Positions 1 to 8,950 are shown, counted from the first letter of the stretch. The stretch is DNA of 64,000 bases from Corynebacterium faecale (GCF_030408735.1 NZ_CP047204.1:2914001-2978000); one strand, 5' to 3'. Notes: generated from the letters alone by a model not told the origin. Numbers and translations: made by a program.

Positions 1-1
1 G

Positions 2-529
2 CGCGTGCGCAAGGCTCTGAAGGTGCCCACCCTCTTCAATGTCCTGGGTCCGCTGCTGTCCCCGGTGCGCCCCGAGTTCCAGATCATGGGTGTGGCCAAC
101 CCGGCCCACGGCCAGATGCTCGCCGAGGTCTTCCGTGAACTCGGCCGCACCCGCGCGCTGGTGGTGCATGGCGCTGGCACCGATGAGATCGCGGTCCACG
201 GCACCACCCAGGCGTGGGAACTGAAGGAGGGCGGTGAGATCATCTCCTATGAGGTGACCCCGGAGGAGTTGGGTGTGCAGCGCTGCGATCTGACCGACCT
301 GGTTGGTGGCGAAGGTGAGGAGAATGCCCGCCACATGCGCGCCATTTTCGACGGCACCGGTCCGGTTGCCCACCGCAACGCCGTGGCAGTGAACGCCGGC
401 GCAATGTTCTACCTCAACTCGCAGGTGTCATCACTGCGCGAGGGCACCGAACATGCACTGGCACTGATCAATGATGGAACCGTAGCCGATTGGCTCAAGA
501 AGCATGAGGAGATTGATTACCGTGGCTAA
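2..529 (+). CDS. trpD: Anthranilate phosphoribosyltransferase, C-terminal part (cut by window edge)
   Basis: The reading frame is already open at the first base and ends at TAA 527-529, so only about the last 175 residues of a family of roughly 340-350 are present. The visible part carries typical TrpD features: the PTLFNVLGPLLSP block near the start, then VHGAGTDEI. TrpD transfers phosphoribosyl from PRPP to anthranilate, the second step of tryptophan synthesis, in the cytoplasm. It is followed by trpCF with an 8-base overlap, then trpB and trpA, so this is the 3' part of a trp operon; trpE/trpG are presumably upstream of the window. No damage is visible in the part shown. Confidence 0.96.
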   Translation, partial: RVRKALKVPTLFNVLGPLLSPVRPEFQIMGVANPAHGQMLAEVFRELGRTRALVVHGAGTDEIAVHGTTQAWELKEGGEIISYEVTPEELGVQRCDLTDLVGGEGEENARHMRAIFDGTGPVAHRNAVAVNAGAMFYLNSQVSSLREGTEHALALINDGTVADWLKKHEEIDYRG

Positions 530-1940
530 ACTTCCCACCGTTCTAGAGGGCATCGTCGAGGGCCGCCGCGGCCACCTCGAGGAGATCCGCGCCCGCATCG
601 CCCACGTGGATGTGGACTCACTACCCAGGTCCACCCGTTCACTCTATGACTCCCTGAACCAGGGGAGGGGAGGGGCGCGCTTCATCATGGAGTGCAAGTC
701 CGCCTCCCCATCATTGGGCATGATCCGCGAGCACTATCAGCCGGGTGACATCGCGCGCATCTACTCCCGTTTCGCCAGTGGCATCTCCGTGCTGTGTGAG
801 CCGGACAAATTCAACGGCGACTATGACCACCTGGCCACGGTTGCCGCGTCCACGCACCTTCCGGTGCTGTGCAAGGACTTTGTCATCGACACGGTCCAGG
901 TGCATGCGGCCCGCTATTACGGCGCGGATGCCATTTTGCTGATGTTGTCAGTGCTTGACGACGCCACCTACGCCGACCTCTCCGCCGAGGCCGAACGCTT
1001 CGGTCTGGATGTACTCACAGAGGTTATCGATGAAGAGGAGGTGGAGCGTGCCATCAAACTGGGTGCCAAGATCTTCGGTGTCAACCACCGCAACCTCCAT
1101 GACCTGTCCATCGATCTGGACCGCTCAGGTCGTCTGGCCAAACTCATCCCTGAGGATGCCGTGCTGATCTCTGAGTCCGGTGTGCGTGACAATGAGACCG
1201 TCCGTCAGCTCGGCGGCCACTCCCATGGCTTCCTCGTGGGTTCCCAGTTGACCGGTCAGCCGGATGTGGAGTTCGCCGCCCGTGAGCTTGTCTACGGCAC
1301 CAACAAGGTCTGCGGACTGACCTCCGTGACGGCAGCACAGACCGCCCGCGCGGCAGGTGCCCTCTATGGCGGACTCATCTTCGAAGAGGCGTCACCGCGC
1401 AATGTTTCACGTGAAACATCGGCCAAGATCATCGCTGCGGAACCCGGTCTGCGTTATGTAGCGGTCAGCCGTCGCACCTCCGGATACGGGGAACTGATCC
1501 AAGATGGCATCTACGCCGTTCAGATCCACGCTCCACTGCAGGACTCCGTGGAGGCGGAACTAGCTCTGGTTGACGCGGTCCGTGCAGAAGTCGGCGAGGG
1601 CATCGAGGTCTGGCGCGCCATCTCCATGACCTCCGAACGCGGCCCCGAGATCGCCATCGCTCTGTCGGACAAGGTTGACCGTCTCGTGCTGGATGCCCAT
1701 CAGGGTGGCAGCGGTGAGTCCTTCGACTGGACCACCATCCCAGAGGGGATCCGCGCTGCTGCTCTCCTGGCCGGTGGCATCTCACCTGACAATGCCCGCG
1801 CTGCCCTGGATGTCGGCTGCGGCGGTCTGGACATCAACTCCGGTGTTGAGTACCCGTCCGGGGCAGGGGAGTGGGCGGGCGCCAAGGACGCCGGCGCGAT
1901 CCTCAAGATCTTCTCCACCATCCGCACCTTCCACTACTAA
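522..1940 (+). CDS. trpCF: Bifunctional indole-3-glycerol phosphate synthase / phosphoribosylanthranilate isomerase
   Basis: The N-terminal half (about residues 1-255) is an IGP synthase with the MECKSASPSLG block, CKDFVID and SESGVR. The C-terminal half (about 260-472) is PRA isomerase, starting KVCGLT and holding LAGGISPDN and GLDINSGVE. Fused TrpC-TrpF of about 470 residues is the usual corynebacterial form. I place the start at GTG 522, overlapping the trpD stop, because an AGGAG at 505-511 sits about 10 bases upstream; an in-frame ATG at 504 has no good ribosome site. The enzyme does steps three and four of the pathway. A perfect parS site lies inside the gene at 1403-1418 and is read as residues NVSRET just after the start of the isomerase domain. 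Confidence 0.96.
   Translation: MAKLPTVLEGIVEGRRGHLEEIRARIAHVDVDSLPRSTRSLYDSLNQGRGGARFIMECKSASPSLGMIREHYQPGDIARIYSRFASGISVLCEPDKFNGDYDHLATVAASTHLPVLCKDFVIDTVQVHAARYYGADAILLMLSVLDDATYADLSAEAERFGLDVLTEVIDEEEVERAIKLGAKIFGVNHRNLHDLSIDLDRSGRLAKLIPEDAVLISESGVRDNETVRQLGGHSHGFLVGSQLTGQPDVEFAARELVYGTNKVCGLTSVTAAQTARAAGALYGGLIFEEASPRNVSRETSAKIIAAEPGLRYVAVSRRTSGYGELIQDGIYAVQIHAPLQDSVEAELALVDAVRAEVGEGIEVWRAISMTSERGPEIAIALSDKVDRLVLDAHQGGSGESFDWTTIPEGIRAAALLAGGISPDNARAALDVGCGGLDINSGVEYPSGAGEWAGAKDAGAILKIFSTIRTFHY
1403..1418. promoter_or_regulatory. parS: parS site 1 (ParB binding), inside trpCF
   Basis: The 16-bp palindrome TGTTTCACGTGAAACA is perfect here and extends by one base pair on each side. It is identical to the bacterial ParB/Spo0J consensus site. 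It lies within coding sequence and is read in frame as (N)VSRET. Confidence 0.93.
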
Positions 1941-1956
1941 GGGTTAAATAGGAACC

Positions 1957-3213
1957 ATGACTGACAAGAAGAAACTCGGTGGCACCACGTTGCTGCCCGC
2001 CTACTTCGGCGAGTTCGGTGGACAGTTTGTCGCCGAATCCCTCCTGCCCGCCCTGGATCAACTGGAGAAGGCATTCGTCGATGCCACCAATGACCCGGAC
2101 TTCCGCACGGAGCTCGCTGACTACCTCCGCGACTACCTCGGCCGCCCGACCCCACTGACCGAATGCTCCAACCTGCCCCTGGCCGGCCAGGGACGAGGCC
2201 ACGCCAGGATCTTCCTCAAGCGTGAGGATCTGGTCCACGGTGGTGCCCACAAGACCAACCAGGTGATCGGCCAGGCGCTGCTGGCCAAGCGCATGGGTAA
2301 GAAGCGCATCATCGCCGAGACCGGCGCCGGTCAGCATGGCACCGCCACCGCGCTGGCCTGCTCCCTCCTGGACCTCGAGTGCGTGGTCTACATGGGTGCC
2401 AAGGATGTGGCCCGCCAGCAGCCGAACGTCTACCGCATGCAGCTGCACGGCGCGAAGGTGATCCCGGTCGAGTCAGGCTCCGGCACCCTCAAGGACGCCG
2501 TGAACGAGGCCCTGCGTGACTGGACCGCCACCTTCCACGAATCCCACTACCTCCTGGGCACCGCCGCCGGACCGCACCCATTCCCCACAATTGTGCGCGA
2601 GTTCCACAAGGTGATCTCCGAGGAGTCCAAGGCTCAGATGCTCGAGCGCACCGGCAAGATGCCCGACGTTGTGGTTGCCTGCGTCGGCGGCGGTTCCAAT
2701 GCCATCGGCATGTTTGCTGACTTCATCGATGAGGAGGGTGTGGAACTGGTCGGCGCTGAGCCGGCAGGCGAGGGTCTGGATTCCGGCAAGCACGGAGCCA
2801 CCATCACCAACGGCCAGATCGGCATCCTGCACGGCACCCGCTCCTATCTGATGCGCAGTTCCGACGGCCAGGTGGAGGAATCCTATTCCATCTCCGCGGG
2901 ACTGGACTACCCGGGTGTAGGCCCCCAGCACGCACATCTGCATGCCTCCGGCCGCGCCACCTATGTGGGCATCACCGATGCAGAAGCACTGGAGGCCTTC
3001 CAGTACCTGGCCCGCTATGAGGGCATCATCCCCGCTCTGGAATCCTCGCACGCCTTCGCCTACGCCCTCAAGCGCGCGAAGCTGGCCGAGGAAAACGGTG
3101 AGGAGATCTCCATCCTCGTCTCCCTCTCCGGTCGTGGAGACAAGGACGTGGATCATATCCGCCGCACCCTGGAAGAGAATCCGGAATTGATCCTCAAGGA
3201 GGAGAACCGCTAA
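1957..3213 (+). CDS. trpB: Tryptophan synthase beta chain (operon copy)
   Basis: This is a 418-residue PLP enzyme that joins indole to serine, acting with TrpA. The PLP lysine is K99 in HGGAHKTNQ. The catalytic glutamate is in [11 protein letters not shown], the phosphate-binding loop is GGGSNAIG, and the pyridine-nitrogen contact is in SLSGRGDKD. Length and sequence match the normal TrpB1 type. The ATG at 1957 is preceded by AGGAA at close spacing. Its stop overlaps the trpA start by one base (TAATG at 3211-3215), which indicates translational coupling. A second TrpB paralogue lies at 10281. Confidence 0.97.
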   Translation: MTDKKKLGGTTLLPAYFGEFGGQFVAESLLPALDQLEKAFVDATNDPDFRTELADYLRDYLGRPTPLTECSNLPLAGQGRGHARIFLKREDLVHGGAHKTNQVIGQALLAKRMGKKRIIAETGAGQHGTATALACSLLDLECVVYMGAKDVARQQPNVYRMQLHGAKVIPVESGSGTLKDAVNEALRDWTATFHESHYLLGTAAGPHPFPTIVREFHKVISEESKAQMLERTGKMPDVVVACVGGGSNAIGMFADFIDEEGVELVGAEPAGEGLDSGKHGATITNGQIGILHGTRSYLMRSSDGQVEESYSISAGLDYPGVGPQHAHLHASGRATYVGITDAEALEAFQYLARYEGIIPALESSHAFAYALKRAKLAEENGEEISILVSLSGRGDKDVDHIRRTLEENPELILKEENR

Positions 3214-4055
3214 TGAGCCGTTATACCGATCTGTTCAACCGTCTGGATGCGGCAGGGGAGGGGGCCTTCGTTCCCTTCATCATGGTCAACGATCCCAACC
3301 CGGAGGCCTCCTTCGAGATCATCCGCACCACCATCGAGGCCGGCGCTGATGCCCTGGAACTGGGTGTGCCCTTCTCCGACCCCGTGGCCGATGGCCCCAC
3401 CGTGGCGGAGTCCCATCTCCGCGCACTCGATGGTGGCTCCACCGTGAACTCCTGCCTGGCCCTGATCGCCCGCGTGCGTGAGGCCTATCCGGAGATCCCC
3501 ATCGGCATGCTCATCTACGGCAACGTGCCGTTCACCCGCGGCCTGGATAAGTTCTACCGGGAGTTCGCCGAAGCTGGCGCTGACTCCATCCTGCTTCCCG
3601 ATGTACCCGTCCGCGAAGGCGCCCCCTTCATCGAGGCGGCTGAGGCAGCGGGCGTGGACCCAATCTTCATCGCCCCGGCGAAGGCATCGGAAACCACACT
3701 GGAGGGCGTGAGTGCCGCATCCAAGGGTTATATCTACGCCATCTCCCGTGACGGTGTCACCGGCACCGAACGTGAATCCAGCACCGCCGGCCTGACCGAA
3801 GTGGTGGACAATATCAAGCGTTTCGGTGGTGCACCGATCCTCCTCGGCTTCGGCATCTCCTCCCCACAGCATGTGGCAGATGCAATCGCCGCGGGCGCAT
3901 CAGGGGCCATCACCGGTTCCGCCATCACCAAGATCATCGCCTCCTACTGCGAGGGCGAGCACCCGGATCCGTCCACCATCTCCGACATGGACGGCCTGAA
4001 GAAAGAGCTCTCTGAGTTTGTCTCAGCGATGAAGGCTGCAACGAAAAAGAGCTAA
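3213..4055 (+). CDS. trpA: Tryptophan synthase alpha chain
   Basis: This 280-residue TIM-barrel protein is a clean TrpA. The catalytic glutamate is in ALELGVPFSDP together with the following DPVADGP, the second catalytic aspartate lies in SILLPDVPVRE, and the phosphate loops are GVTG and LGFGIS. It cleaves indole-3-glycerol phosphate to indole and glyceraldehyde-3-phosphate and channels indole to TrpB. It is the last gene of the trp operon; a strong hairpin follows 25 bases after the stop. Confidence 0.97.
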   Translation: MSRYTDLFNRLDAAGEGAFVPFIMVNDPNPEASFEIIRTTIEAGADALELGVPFSDPVADGPTVAESHLRALDGGSTVNSCLALIARVREAYPEIPIGMLIYGNVPFTRGLDKFYREFAEAGADSILLPDVPVREGAPFIEAAEAAGVDPIFIAPAKASETTLEGVSAASKGYIYAISRDGVTGTERESSTAGLTEVVDNIKRFGGAPILLGFGISSPQHVADAIAAGASGAITGSAITKIIASYCEGEHPDPSTISDMDGLKKELSEFVSAMKAATKKS

Positions 4056-4080
4056 CCGCTGCCTGACTGGCACTCCCACG

Positions 4081-4120
4081 AACCGGTGATGTTTCACGTG
4101 AAACATCGCCGGTTTTGTTT
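4081..4120 (+). terminator. trp operon terminator hairpin that contains a parS site
   Basis: A 17-bp stem (arms 4081-4097 and 4098-4114, one G-T wobble) runs straight into a T-rich tract. The stem core is the parS palindrome, so one sequence serves as an apparent intrinsic terminator and a ParB site. The arms meet without a spare loop, so the RNA hairpin must open a few central pairs. Confidence 0.8.
4090..4105. promoter_or_regulatory. parS: parS site 2 (ParB binding)
   Basis: Perfect TGTTTCACGTGAAACA palindrome, nested in the hairpin after trpA. Confidence 0.93.
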
Positions 4121-4179
4121 TTCCTGCCGAGAAAACTACAACGCTCGCCATCTCACGCGGGCGGCGGGAAGCGGGTTGA

Positions 4180-5217
4180 ATGGGGGACATGAGCCCTCCC
4201 AGCAGCCCGCCCCCTGCCCCTCGTCCTGGCCCTCACCCAGACTCTCACCCAGACTCTCGCCCTGCCCCTCACCCAGACTCTCGCCCTGCCCCTCACCCTG
4301 AACCGGGCGCCAACCCGCCCGCCAACCCGCCCGCCAACCCGCCCGCCATCCAAATCCACCACCTGGTGAAGAAGTTCGGGGCTGTCACAGCAGTGAATGA
4401 CCTCTCCCTCACGGTGGAGCAGGGGAGTATCCACGGTTTCCTCGGCCCCAACGGTTCTGGAAAGTCCACCACCATCCGCACGCTCATCGGCGTGCTCACA
4501 CCCACCTCCGGGGCTGTCGAGGTCCTGGGGAGGAACCCGGTCAAACACCCTTCGGTACTCAAACGAGGGGGCTATGTTCCGGGTGATGCCGCGCTATGGC
4601 CGAACCTCACCGGCAGGGAGGTGTTCCGGGCGCTTGAATCACTGCGGGGCACACCCACCAACCGGCACCGGGAAGAGGAACTCATTGATGCGTTCGAGCT
4701 GGATCCTGATAAGAAGGTCCGCGAGTACTCAACCGGCAACCGGAGGAAGGTGGGACTGATCGCCGCCTTCGCCCCTGAACCGGAGTTGCTGATTCTGGAT
4801 GAACCCACCGCCGGTCTGGACCCGCTGATGGAGAATGTCTTCATCAGGGAGGTCCGGAGGTTTCGCGATCAGGGTGGTTCAGCCCTCCTGAGTAGCCATA
4901 TTCTCAGCGAAGTGGAGTCCCTGTGTGATCATGTGACGGTGATCAAGGAGGGTCGTTCCGTGGCCTCCAATGAGACCAGTTATTTAAGGCGCATCTCGGC
5001 TCACAAGATCAGTGCAACCCTCACATCCCTTCCTGCGGAACTCTCGGGTCTACCGGATGTGGTGTTCCACAACGGCCACCTCAGCCTCACCACCGATGCG
5101 GCCTCCGTGCCGGCCATCCTCCGGGCGATCATTGACACCGGGGGAGAGGACATCATCAGTACCCCGGCATCACTGGAAGAAATATTCCTCCGTCACTACG
5201 GGGAGGATGCCCCATGA
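4180..5217 (+). CDS. ABC transporter ATP-binding protein (exporter type) with Pro-rich N-terminal tail
   Basis: A standard ABC ATPase domain starts near residue 55. Walker A is GPNGSGKST (about 88-96), Walker B is LLILDEPTAGLD, and the signature is degenerate (REYSTGNRRKVGL in place of LSGGQ). A C-terminal extension follows, as in CcmA/DrrA-type exporter ATPases. The first ~50 residues are built from tandem repeats rich in Pro, His, Asp, Ser and Asn. ATG 4180 and ATG 4189 are both possible starts and no start lies between the repeats and the domain, so the tail is probably translated. The stop overlaps the permease start by 4 bases. The substrate is unknown; drug- or lipid-type export is the usual role of such pairs. 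Confidence 0.88.
   Translation: MGDMSPPSSPPPAPRPGPHPDSHPDSRPAPHPDSRPAPHPEPGANPPANPPANPPAIQIHHLVKKFGAVTAVNDLSLTVEQGSIHGFLGPNGSGKSTTIRTLIGVLTPTSGAVEVLGRNPVKHPSVLKRGGYVPGDAALWPNLTGREVFRALESLRGTPTNRHREEELIDAFELDPDKKVREYSTGNRRKVGLIAAFAPEPELLILDEPTAGLDPLMENVFIREVRRFRDQGGSALLSSHILSEVESLCDHVTVIKEGRSVASNETSYLRRISAHKISATLTSLPAELSGLPDVVFHNGHLSLTTDAASVPAILRAIIDTGGEDIISTPASLEEIFLRHYGEDAP
4245..4300 (+). repeat. 24-bp tandem repeat, about 2.3 copies
   Basis: Units begin at 4245 and 4269 with a partial third from 4293; they encode HPDSRPAP-like repeats in the N-terminus of the ABC ATPase. Confidence 0.85.
4309..4344 (+). repeat. 12-bp tandem repeat, three exact copies
   Basis: GCCAACCCGCCC is repeated three times and encodes ANPP units. 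The exact copies suggest slippage, so the length probably varies between strains. Confidence 0.9.
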
Positions 5218-6800
5218 TCCGCCTCAACCTCAGACTGAATCGCACCATGATCATCTGGTGGTCGCTGGGCCTGTGGACCTTTCTTGCTGTCACGCCTCCC
5301 GCTTATCTCCAGTATTATCCCACTCTGGCCGATCGCGGCCCGCTTGTGGACGGCATGCGCGACAACATGGGCACCCGGGCGATGTATGGCTTCTTCCCAC
5401 CCCCTGGCACCATCGGTCAGTTCACCACCTGGGAGACCGGTGCCTGGACCTGTGTCCTCGCCGCGGTGATGGGTGTCCTCCTCATCACCGCGATGCACCG
5501 TGGCGCGGAGTTGAGGGGCGAGGCGGAGCTCCTCCAGTCAACCGGCATCCCGCGATCCAGGATCCTCAGCGCAGCTCTGGTGACATCCCTCCTCATAGCG
5601 GTGCTGGTGGGCGTGGGCAGCACACTCATCCTGCTTGCCCTGCGCTACCTGAGCACCGATGAAATCACCGTCGAGGGGTCGGTCACTTACGGAATAATGA
5701 CCACCCTGACCATGGCTGGTTTCATCGCACTAACCAGCATTCTCCAATCCCTGTGGGGGAGGAACACCAACCTGGCACGCCTGGGCCTGCTGTCCGTTGC
5801 GGTCGCGTTCCTGCTCAGAATGTTCGCGGACACCTATGATTCAGTATTCGCCAACTCCCTCAATTGGATTTCACCGCTGGGGTGGCGCACGGTTATCATG
5901 CCGTTCACCGACGATGACTGGGTGGCCATCGCCATCCTCACGGTGGCCTGTGCAGCGCTGCTCGCAGTGGCGCTGCTGCTCGATCGGATCCGTGAGTTCA
6001 ACTCCGCGCTTATCCCGGCCAGCGCCACCAGACGTTCCCGACCGCGCAGGATCGGAGGCCTCGTCGGCCTCAATCTCCTGACCAGCCGGGGCGCCACCAT
6101 CGCGTGGTCGCTCACATGCGGAATCATCATCGTCTCCATCCTCCCGCTGGTGGACTCGCTGATCCCGCTGATCGAACAGGAAGATTCCACCCTGGTGGTC
6201 ATCCAACAACTCCTGCCGGAGGGCGAACTACAGACAGAATTCATCGTCTACGTCTTCCAGATGGTGGCCGTGCTGGTCGCCGTGGCGGTGACACAACCAC
6301 TCGTGGGATATATTACGGACGAAAAATCAAGGCTTATCGACACCGTCCGTGCGGTCGGCGTTCCCCGGTACGCGCCCCTTCTGGGCGCGGTGGTAACGGC
6401 GTTGGTGAACGCAATCAGCTGTGCGGCACTAGCAACGGTGGGTGGTCTCATCGCACTGCGCATCCAGAATGGGGAGGTGGAGGATGGAGACGCGGTCGTC
6501 CTCATGGCGGGCTTCTCCATGGTTCTGCAGACCTTCATCTTCGTCGGCATCGCCACCTTGTTGGCGGGGTGGGCGCCACGTCTGATCCAGCTGGCATGGG
6601 TGCCCGTGGTTGCAGCGGCTGCCGTCACCACCTTGGGTCTGATCCTGGGTTTGTCAGAAGCGCAGATCGATCTCTCGCCACTGTCGCACACTCTCAGCGC
6701 AACGGGGGAGAACATGGAGACCCTGAGGGTGTTCGCGGGGCTGGGCCTAATCGGGGTCTTCGCAGGCCTGATCGGAACCTGGAAACGCGAGATCCGCTAG
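5214..6800 (+). CDS. ABC exporter permease, polytopic
   Basis: This 528-residue membrane protein has about 12 hydrophobic segments arranged as two similar halves. A first segment near residues 10-30 starts the N-terminal half, and a second half begins around residue 285 after a basic linker (TRRSRPRRIGG). It starts at ATG 5214, overlapping the ATPase stop, so the two are translationally coupled and should form one transporter. The layout resembles two-in-one ABC-2-type permeases of actinobacterial drug exporters. No substrate can be read from the sequence. The gene ends 13 bases before a long palindrome that contains parS site 3. Confidence 0.85.
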   Translation: MIRLNLRLNRTMIIWWSLGLWTFLAVTPPAYLQYYPTLADRGPLVDGMRDNMGTRAMYGFFPPPGTIGQFTTWETGAWTCVLAAVMGVLLITAMHRGAELRGEAELLQSTGIPRSRILSAALVTSLLIAVLVGVGSTLILLALRYLSTDEITVEGSVTYGIMTTLTMAGFIALTSILQSLWGRNTNLARLGLLSVAVAFLLRMFADTYDSVFANSLNWISPLGWRTVIMPFTDDDWVAIAILTVACAALLAVALLLDRIREFNSALIPASATRRSRPRRIGGLVGLNLLTSRGATIAWSLTCGIIIVSILPLVDSLIPLIEQEDSTLVVIQQLLPEGELQTEFIVYVFQMVAVLVAVAVTQPLVGYITDEKSRLIDTVRAVGVPRYAPLLGAVVTALVNAISCAALATVGGLIALRIQNGEVEDGDAVVLMAGFSMVLQTFIFVGIATLLAGWAPRLIQLAWVPVVAAAAVTTLGLILGLSEAQIDLSPLSHTLSATGENMETLRVFAGLGLIGVFAGLIGTWKREIR

Positions 6801-6813
6801 CTTCCACACGTGT

Positions 6814-6853
6814 CCGAACCCCCGATGTTTCACGTGAAACATCGGGGGTTCGG
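6814..6853. repeat. Perfect 40-bp palindrome centred on a parS site
   Basis: Arms 6814-6833 and 6834-6853 are perfect inverted complements (20 bp each), with no T tract afterwards. It lies between the permease and the Rieske gene and may act as a weak transcription stop as well as a ParB site. Confidence 0.9.
6826..6841. promoter_or_regulatory. parS: parS site 3 (ParB binding)
   Basis: Perfect TGTTTCACGTGAAACA at the centre of the 40-bp palindrome. Confidence 0.93.
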
Positions 6854-6892
6854 CAATTGGCTGTTCCTCTACAAACGGACGATACTGGAGTT

Positions 6893-7276
6893 ATGAGCCA
6901 GTCAACGCCAGCCTGTAGCCGTCGCACCTTCCTCCTGGGAACAGCCACCACCTTCGCCGGGGCATTCCTCGCTGCCTGTGGAAGCAATCCACCCAAAGAG
7001 GTGGAAGCCACTGAGGTCCCTGTGGGAAGTGCGGTGATTCTCGGTTCGGTGATCATCGCGCAGCCCACGGAAGGGGAGTTCGTCGCTTATTCTTCGGCCT
7101 GCCCCCACCAGGGTCAGTTCATCACCAAGGTGGAGGGTGACGTGGTCACCTGCACCAAACACAACTCCAAGTTCTCCATCGTGGATGGTTCCCTCATCTC
7201 AGGTCCCTCCCAGAGTGGATTACGGGACGCTAACCTGACCCAGGAGGGCGACACTCTTAGCGCGTCGGTCATCTAA
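6893..7276 (+). CDS. Small exported Rieske [2Fe-2S] lipoprotein
   Basis: The protein has 127 residues. The N-terminus has a twin-arginine signal (SRRTFLLG) followed by a hydrophobic stretch and a lipobox LAAC (Cys about 28), so it should be exported folded and lipid-anchored outside the membrane. The Rieske ligands are clear: CPHQG and, 16 residues later, CTKHNSKF (two Cys, two His). It probably passes electrons to an unknown partner. The frame stays open far upstream, but the signal peptide fixes the start at ATG 6893; GATACT at 6881-6886 may be a -10 box for a leaderless transcript, although a GGAG also lies just before the ATG. Confidence 0.88.
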   Translation: MSQSTPACSRRTFLLGTATTFAGAFLAACGSNPPKEVEATEVPVGSAVILGSVIIAQPTEGEFVAYSSACPHQGQFITKVEGDVVTCTKHNSKFSIVDGSLISGPSQSGLRDANLTQEGDTLSASVI

Positions 7277-7287
7277 AACAGGCACGA

Positions 7288-7303
7288 TGTTTCGCGTGAA
7301 ACA
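7288..7303. promoter_or_regulatory. Degenerate parS-like site (one mismatch)
   Basis: TGTTTCGCGTGAAACA differs from the parS consensus at one central position (A to G). It lies in the 39-bp gap between two convergent genes. ParB may bind it more weakly. Confidence 0.65.
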
Positions 7304-7315
7304 TTGCGGCACCTT

Positions 7316-8407
7316 CTAGTGTGACCACACTCCACGCCAGTAGGAGGCGGGGTAGGGGATCTCTTCCGTGGAGAGTCCCAATTCGTGAGCAGCCCGAAGT
7401 GGCCACGACGCGTCCCTCAGAACAGCACGCCCGAGGGTAACGATGTCGGCCAGCCCTTCGTCGATAAGCGTCTGAGCCTGGCGGGGCTCAGTGATGAGAC
7501 CGACCGCAGAGGTCGGGATCCCCACCTCCTTTTTCACCCGCGCGGCGAACTCCACCTGATAACCGGGCCCGACGGGGATGGATGCCGAGGCGGCACCGCC
7601 GGTGGAAATATCAACCGCGTCCACGCCGAGATCCTTGAGCACATGAACAAGCCTGACGGTCTGATCGGCATCCCAAGAAGGTTCGTCCTTGATCCAATCG
7701 GTTGCAGAGAGACGGACCAGCAGGGGCATGCCTTCGGGGATCGCAGCACGGACGGCCACGACCACCTCGCGGATAAGGCGTGTCCGGTTATCGAAGGTTC
7801 CGCCGTAATCATCGGTGCGCGTGTTGGCCAGCGGGGTGAGGAACTGGTGAAGCAGGTAGCCGTGGGCGCCGTGGATCTCAATGGTGTCAAAGCCCGCCTC
7901 AACCGCCCGACGTGATGCCGCCACAAAATCATCGATGACTTTGTGAATATCCTCCAGCGTCATCTCGCGGGGAATATCCAAGCCGTTCTGCGCAACGGCA
8001 CTGGGACCAACCGTCTCCCAGCCACCATCCGCAACCGGCACCGTGCCACTGGGCTGACCGGGGAGCCAGGGATGCGTGCTCGCCTTACGCCCCGCATGGT
8101 TGAGTTGAACTCCGATGGGCGTGCCCTGAGAGTGGGCAAAGTCGGTGATGCGCTTCCATGCCTGAACCTGTTCGTCATTCCAGAGCCCGGTACACGCGGG
8201 GGAGATGCGACCTTCCGGGCTCACTCCGGTCGCCTCCACCACGATGAGGCCAAATCCTCCGGCAGCGCGGGCACCATAATGGACCGCATGCCATTCCTGT
8301 GGAACCCCGTCGTGAGTGGTGACCTGATACTGACACATGGGTGCCATCCAGACGCGGTTCCGAATGTCCAGCCCGCGGAGCGTGATGGGGGAGAAGAGTG
8401 AAGTCAT
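7316..8407 (-). CDS. Old Yellow Enzyme family NADPH:flavin oxidoreductase (YqjM-like)
   Basis: This 363-residue FMN-binding TIM barrel resembles the YqjM class. The redox-tuning Cys25 and Tyr27 are in MAPMCQYQ, the His pair is in EIHGAHGYL, and FMN-phosphate residues are near TLGRAVLRD. Such enzymes reduce activated C=C bonds or nitro groups with NADPH. The start at ATG 8407 is preceded by TATCGT (8415-8420, minus strand), a good -10 box for a leaderless mRNA. It is transcribed convergently with the Rieske gene. The physiological substrate is unknown. Confidence 0.9.
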   Translation of the reverse strand: MTSLFSPITLRGLDIRNRVWMAPMCQYQVTTHDGVPQEWHAVHYGARAAGGFGLIVVEATGVSPEGRISPACTGLWNDEQVQAWKRITDFAHSQGTPIGVQLNHAGRKASTHPWLPGQPSGTVPVADGGWETVGPSAVAQNGLDIPREMTLEDIHKVIDDFVAASRRAVEAGFDTIEIHGAHGYLLHQFLTPLANTRTDDYGGTFDNRTRLIREVVVAVRAAIPEGMPLLVRLSATDWIKDEPSWDADQTVRLVHVLKDLGVDAVDISTGGAASASIPVGPGYQVEFAARVKKEVGIPTSAVGLITEPRQAQTLIDEGLADIVTLGRAVLRDASWPLRAAHELGLSTEEIPYPASYWRGVWSH

Positions 8408-8950
8408 GCACTAGACGATAGCGGACACCCCACAGAGATGATCATCAGCGACATCCCACGGACCCCACGATTGATAACATCTATCACTCGAAAATGACTT
8501 CGCGAAGACCCGGCCCAACCGGCCCTGAACCCATCTGAGTTAAATCACTGTGACCAAAAGGAAAGTGGCCCCAGATCGATCTTCAAATAACGGAAAGTGC
8601 CCAGAATTAAACAATAAATAGTTGATATAGCCCATCAAGGGTCAAGTAGATAAACAAACTTAATGATCAAGAAGCCCCAAACCCCATTGGTGCTGCTCGC
8701 AGATTTTTAGGCCACGCCCACTCTCGGCCGACCCAACGAACCAGGCCGAACCAGCCCGCCACTGCGCCGAAAACACAGCCACAGTCACGAGAGCGAACCC
8801 GTAATAACTCTAACCGCCTGAACATTACACCACGATCAGGCACCTGCCCACCCCAGCTCAGACATGGGCCCACAGCGCGCAACGATGCCACCACCCGAAG
8901 CCGGGGCAGTAGGGCGCCCGGGGATCATCTGGGAACCGTACACTAAACAC
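8408..8950. other. Intergenic region, 543 bp, no gene recognised
   Basis: It separates two divergent genes and holds their promoters at its ends. The middle (about 8450-8660) is clearly AT-richer than its surroundings. The only open frames are short and lack ribosome sites or recognisable products. Confidence 0.6.
8939..8944 (+). promoter_or_regulatory. -10 box of a leaderless promoter
   Basis: TACACT lies at -12 to -7 relative to ATG 8951, the usual corynebacterial leaderless arrangement; it also decides the start codon of the carrier gene. Confidence 0.65.

Noticed and set aside
2473-3872. Two long antisense frames opposite trpB and trpA
   Set aside because: Both strands open because of strong third-position GC; the sense genes are certain.
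6104-6892. Extended start for the Rieske protein reaching into the permease gene
   Set aside because: The upstream part is the out-of-frame shadow of the permease; the Tat/lipobox signal fixes ATG 6893.
8667-8894. 75-codon minus-strand frame in the gap before the SBF-like carrier
   Set aside because: Composition is odd (many Trp, Gly, Arg) and no start signals are visible.
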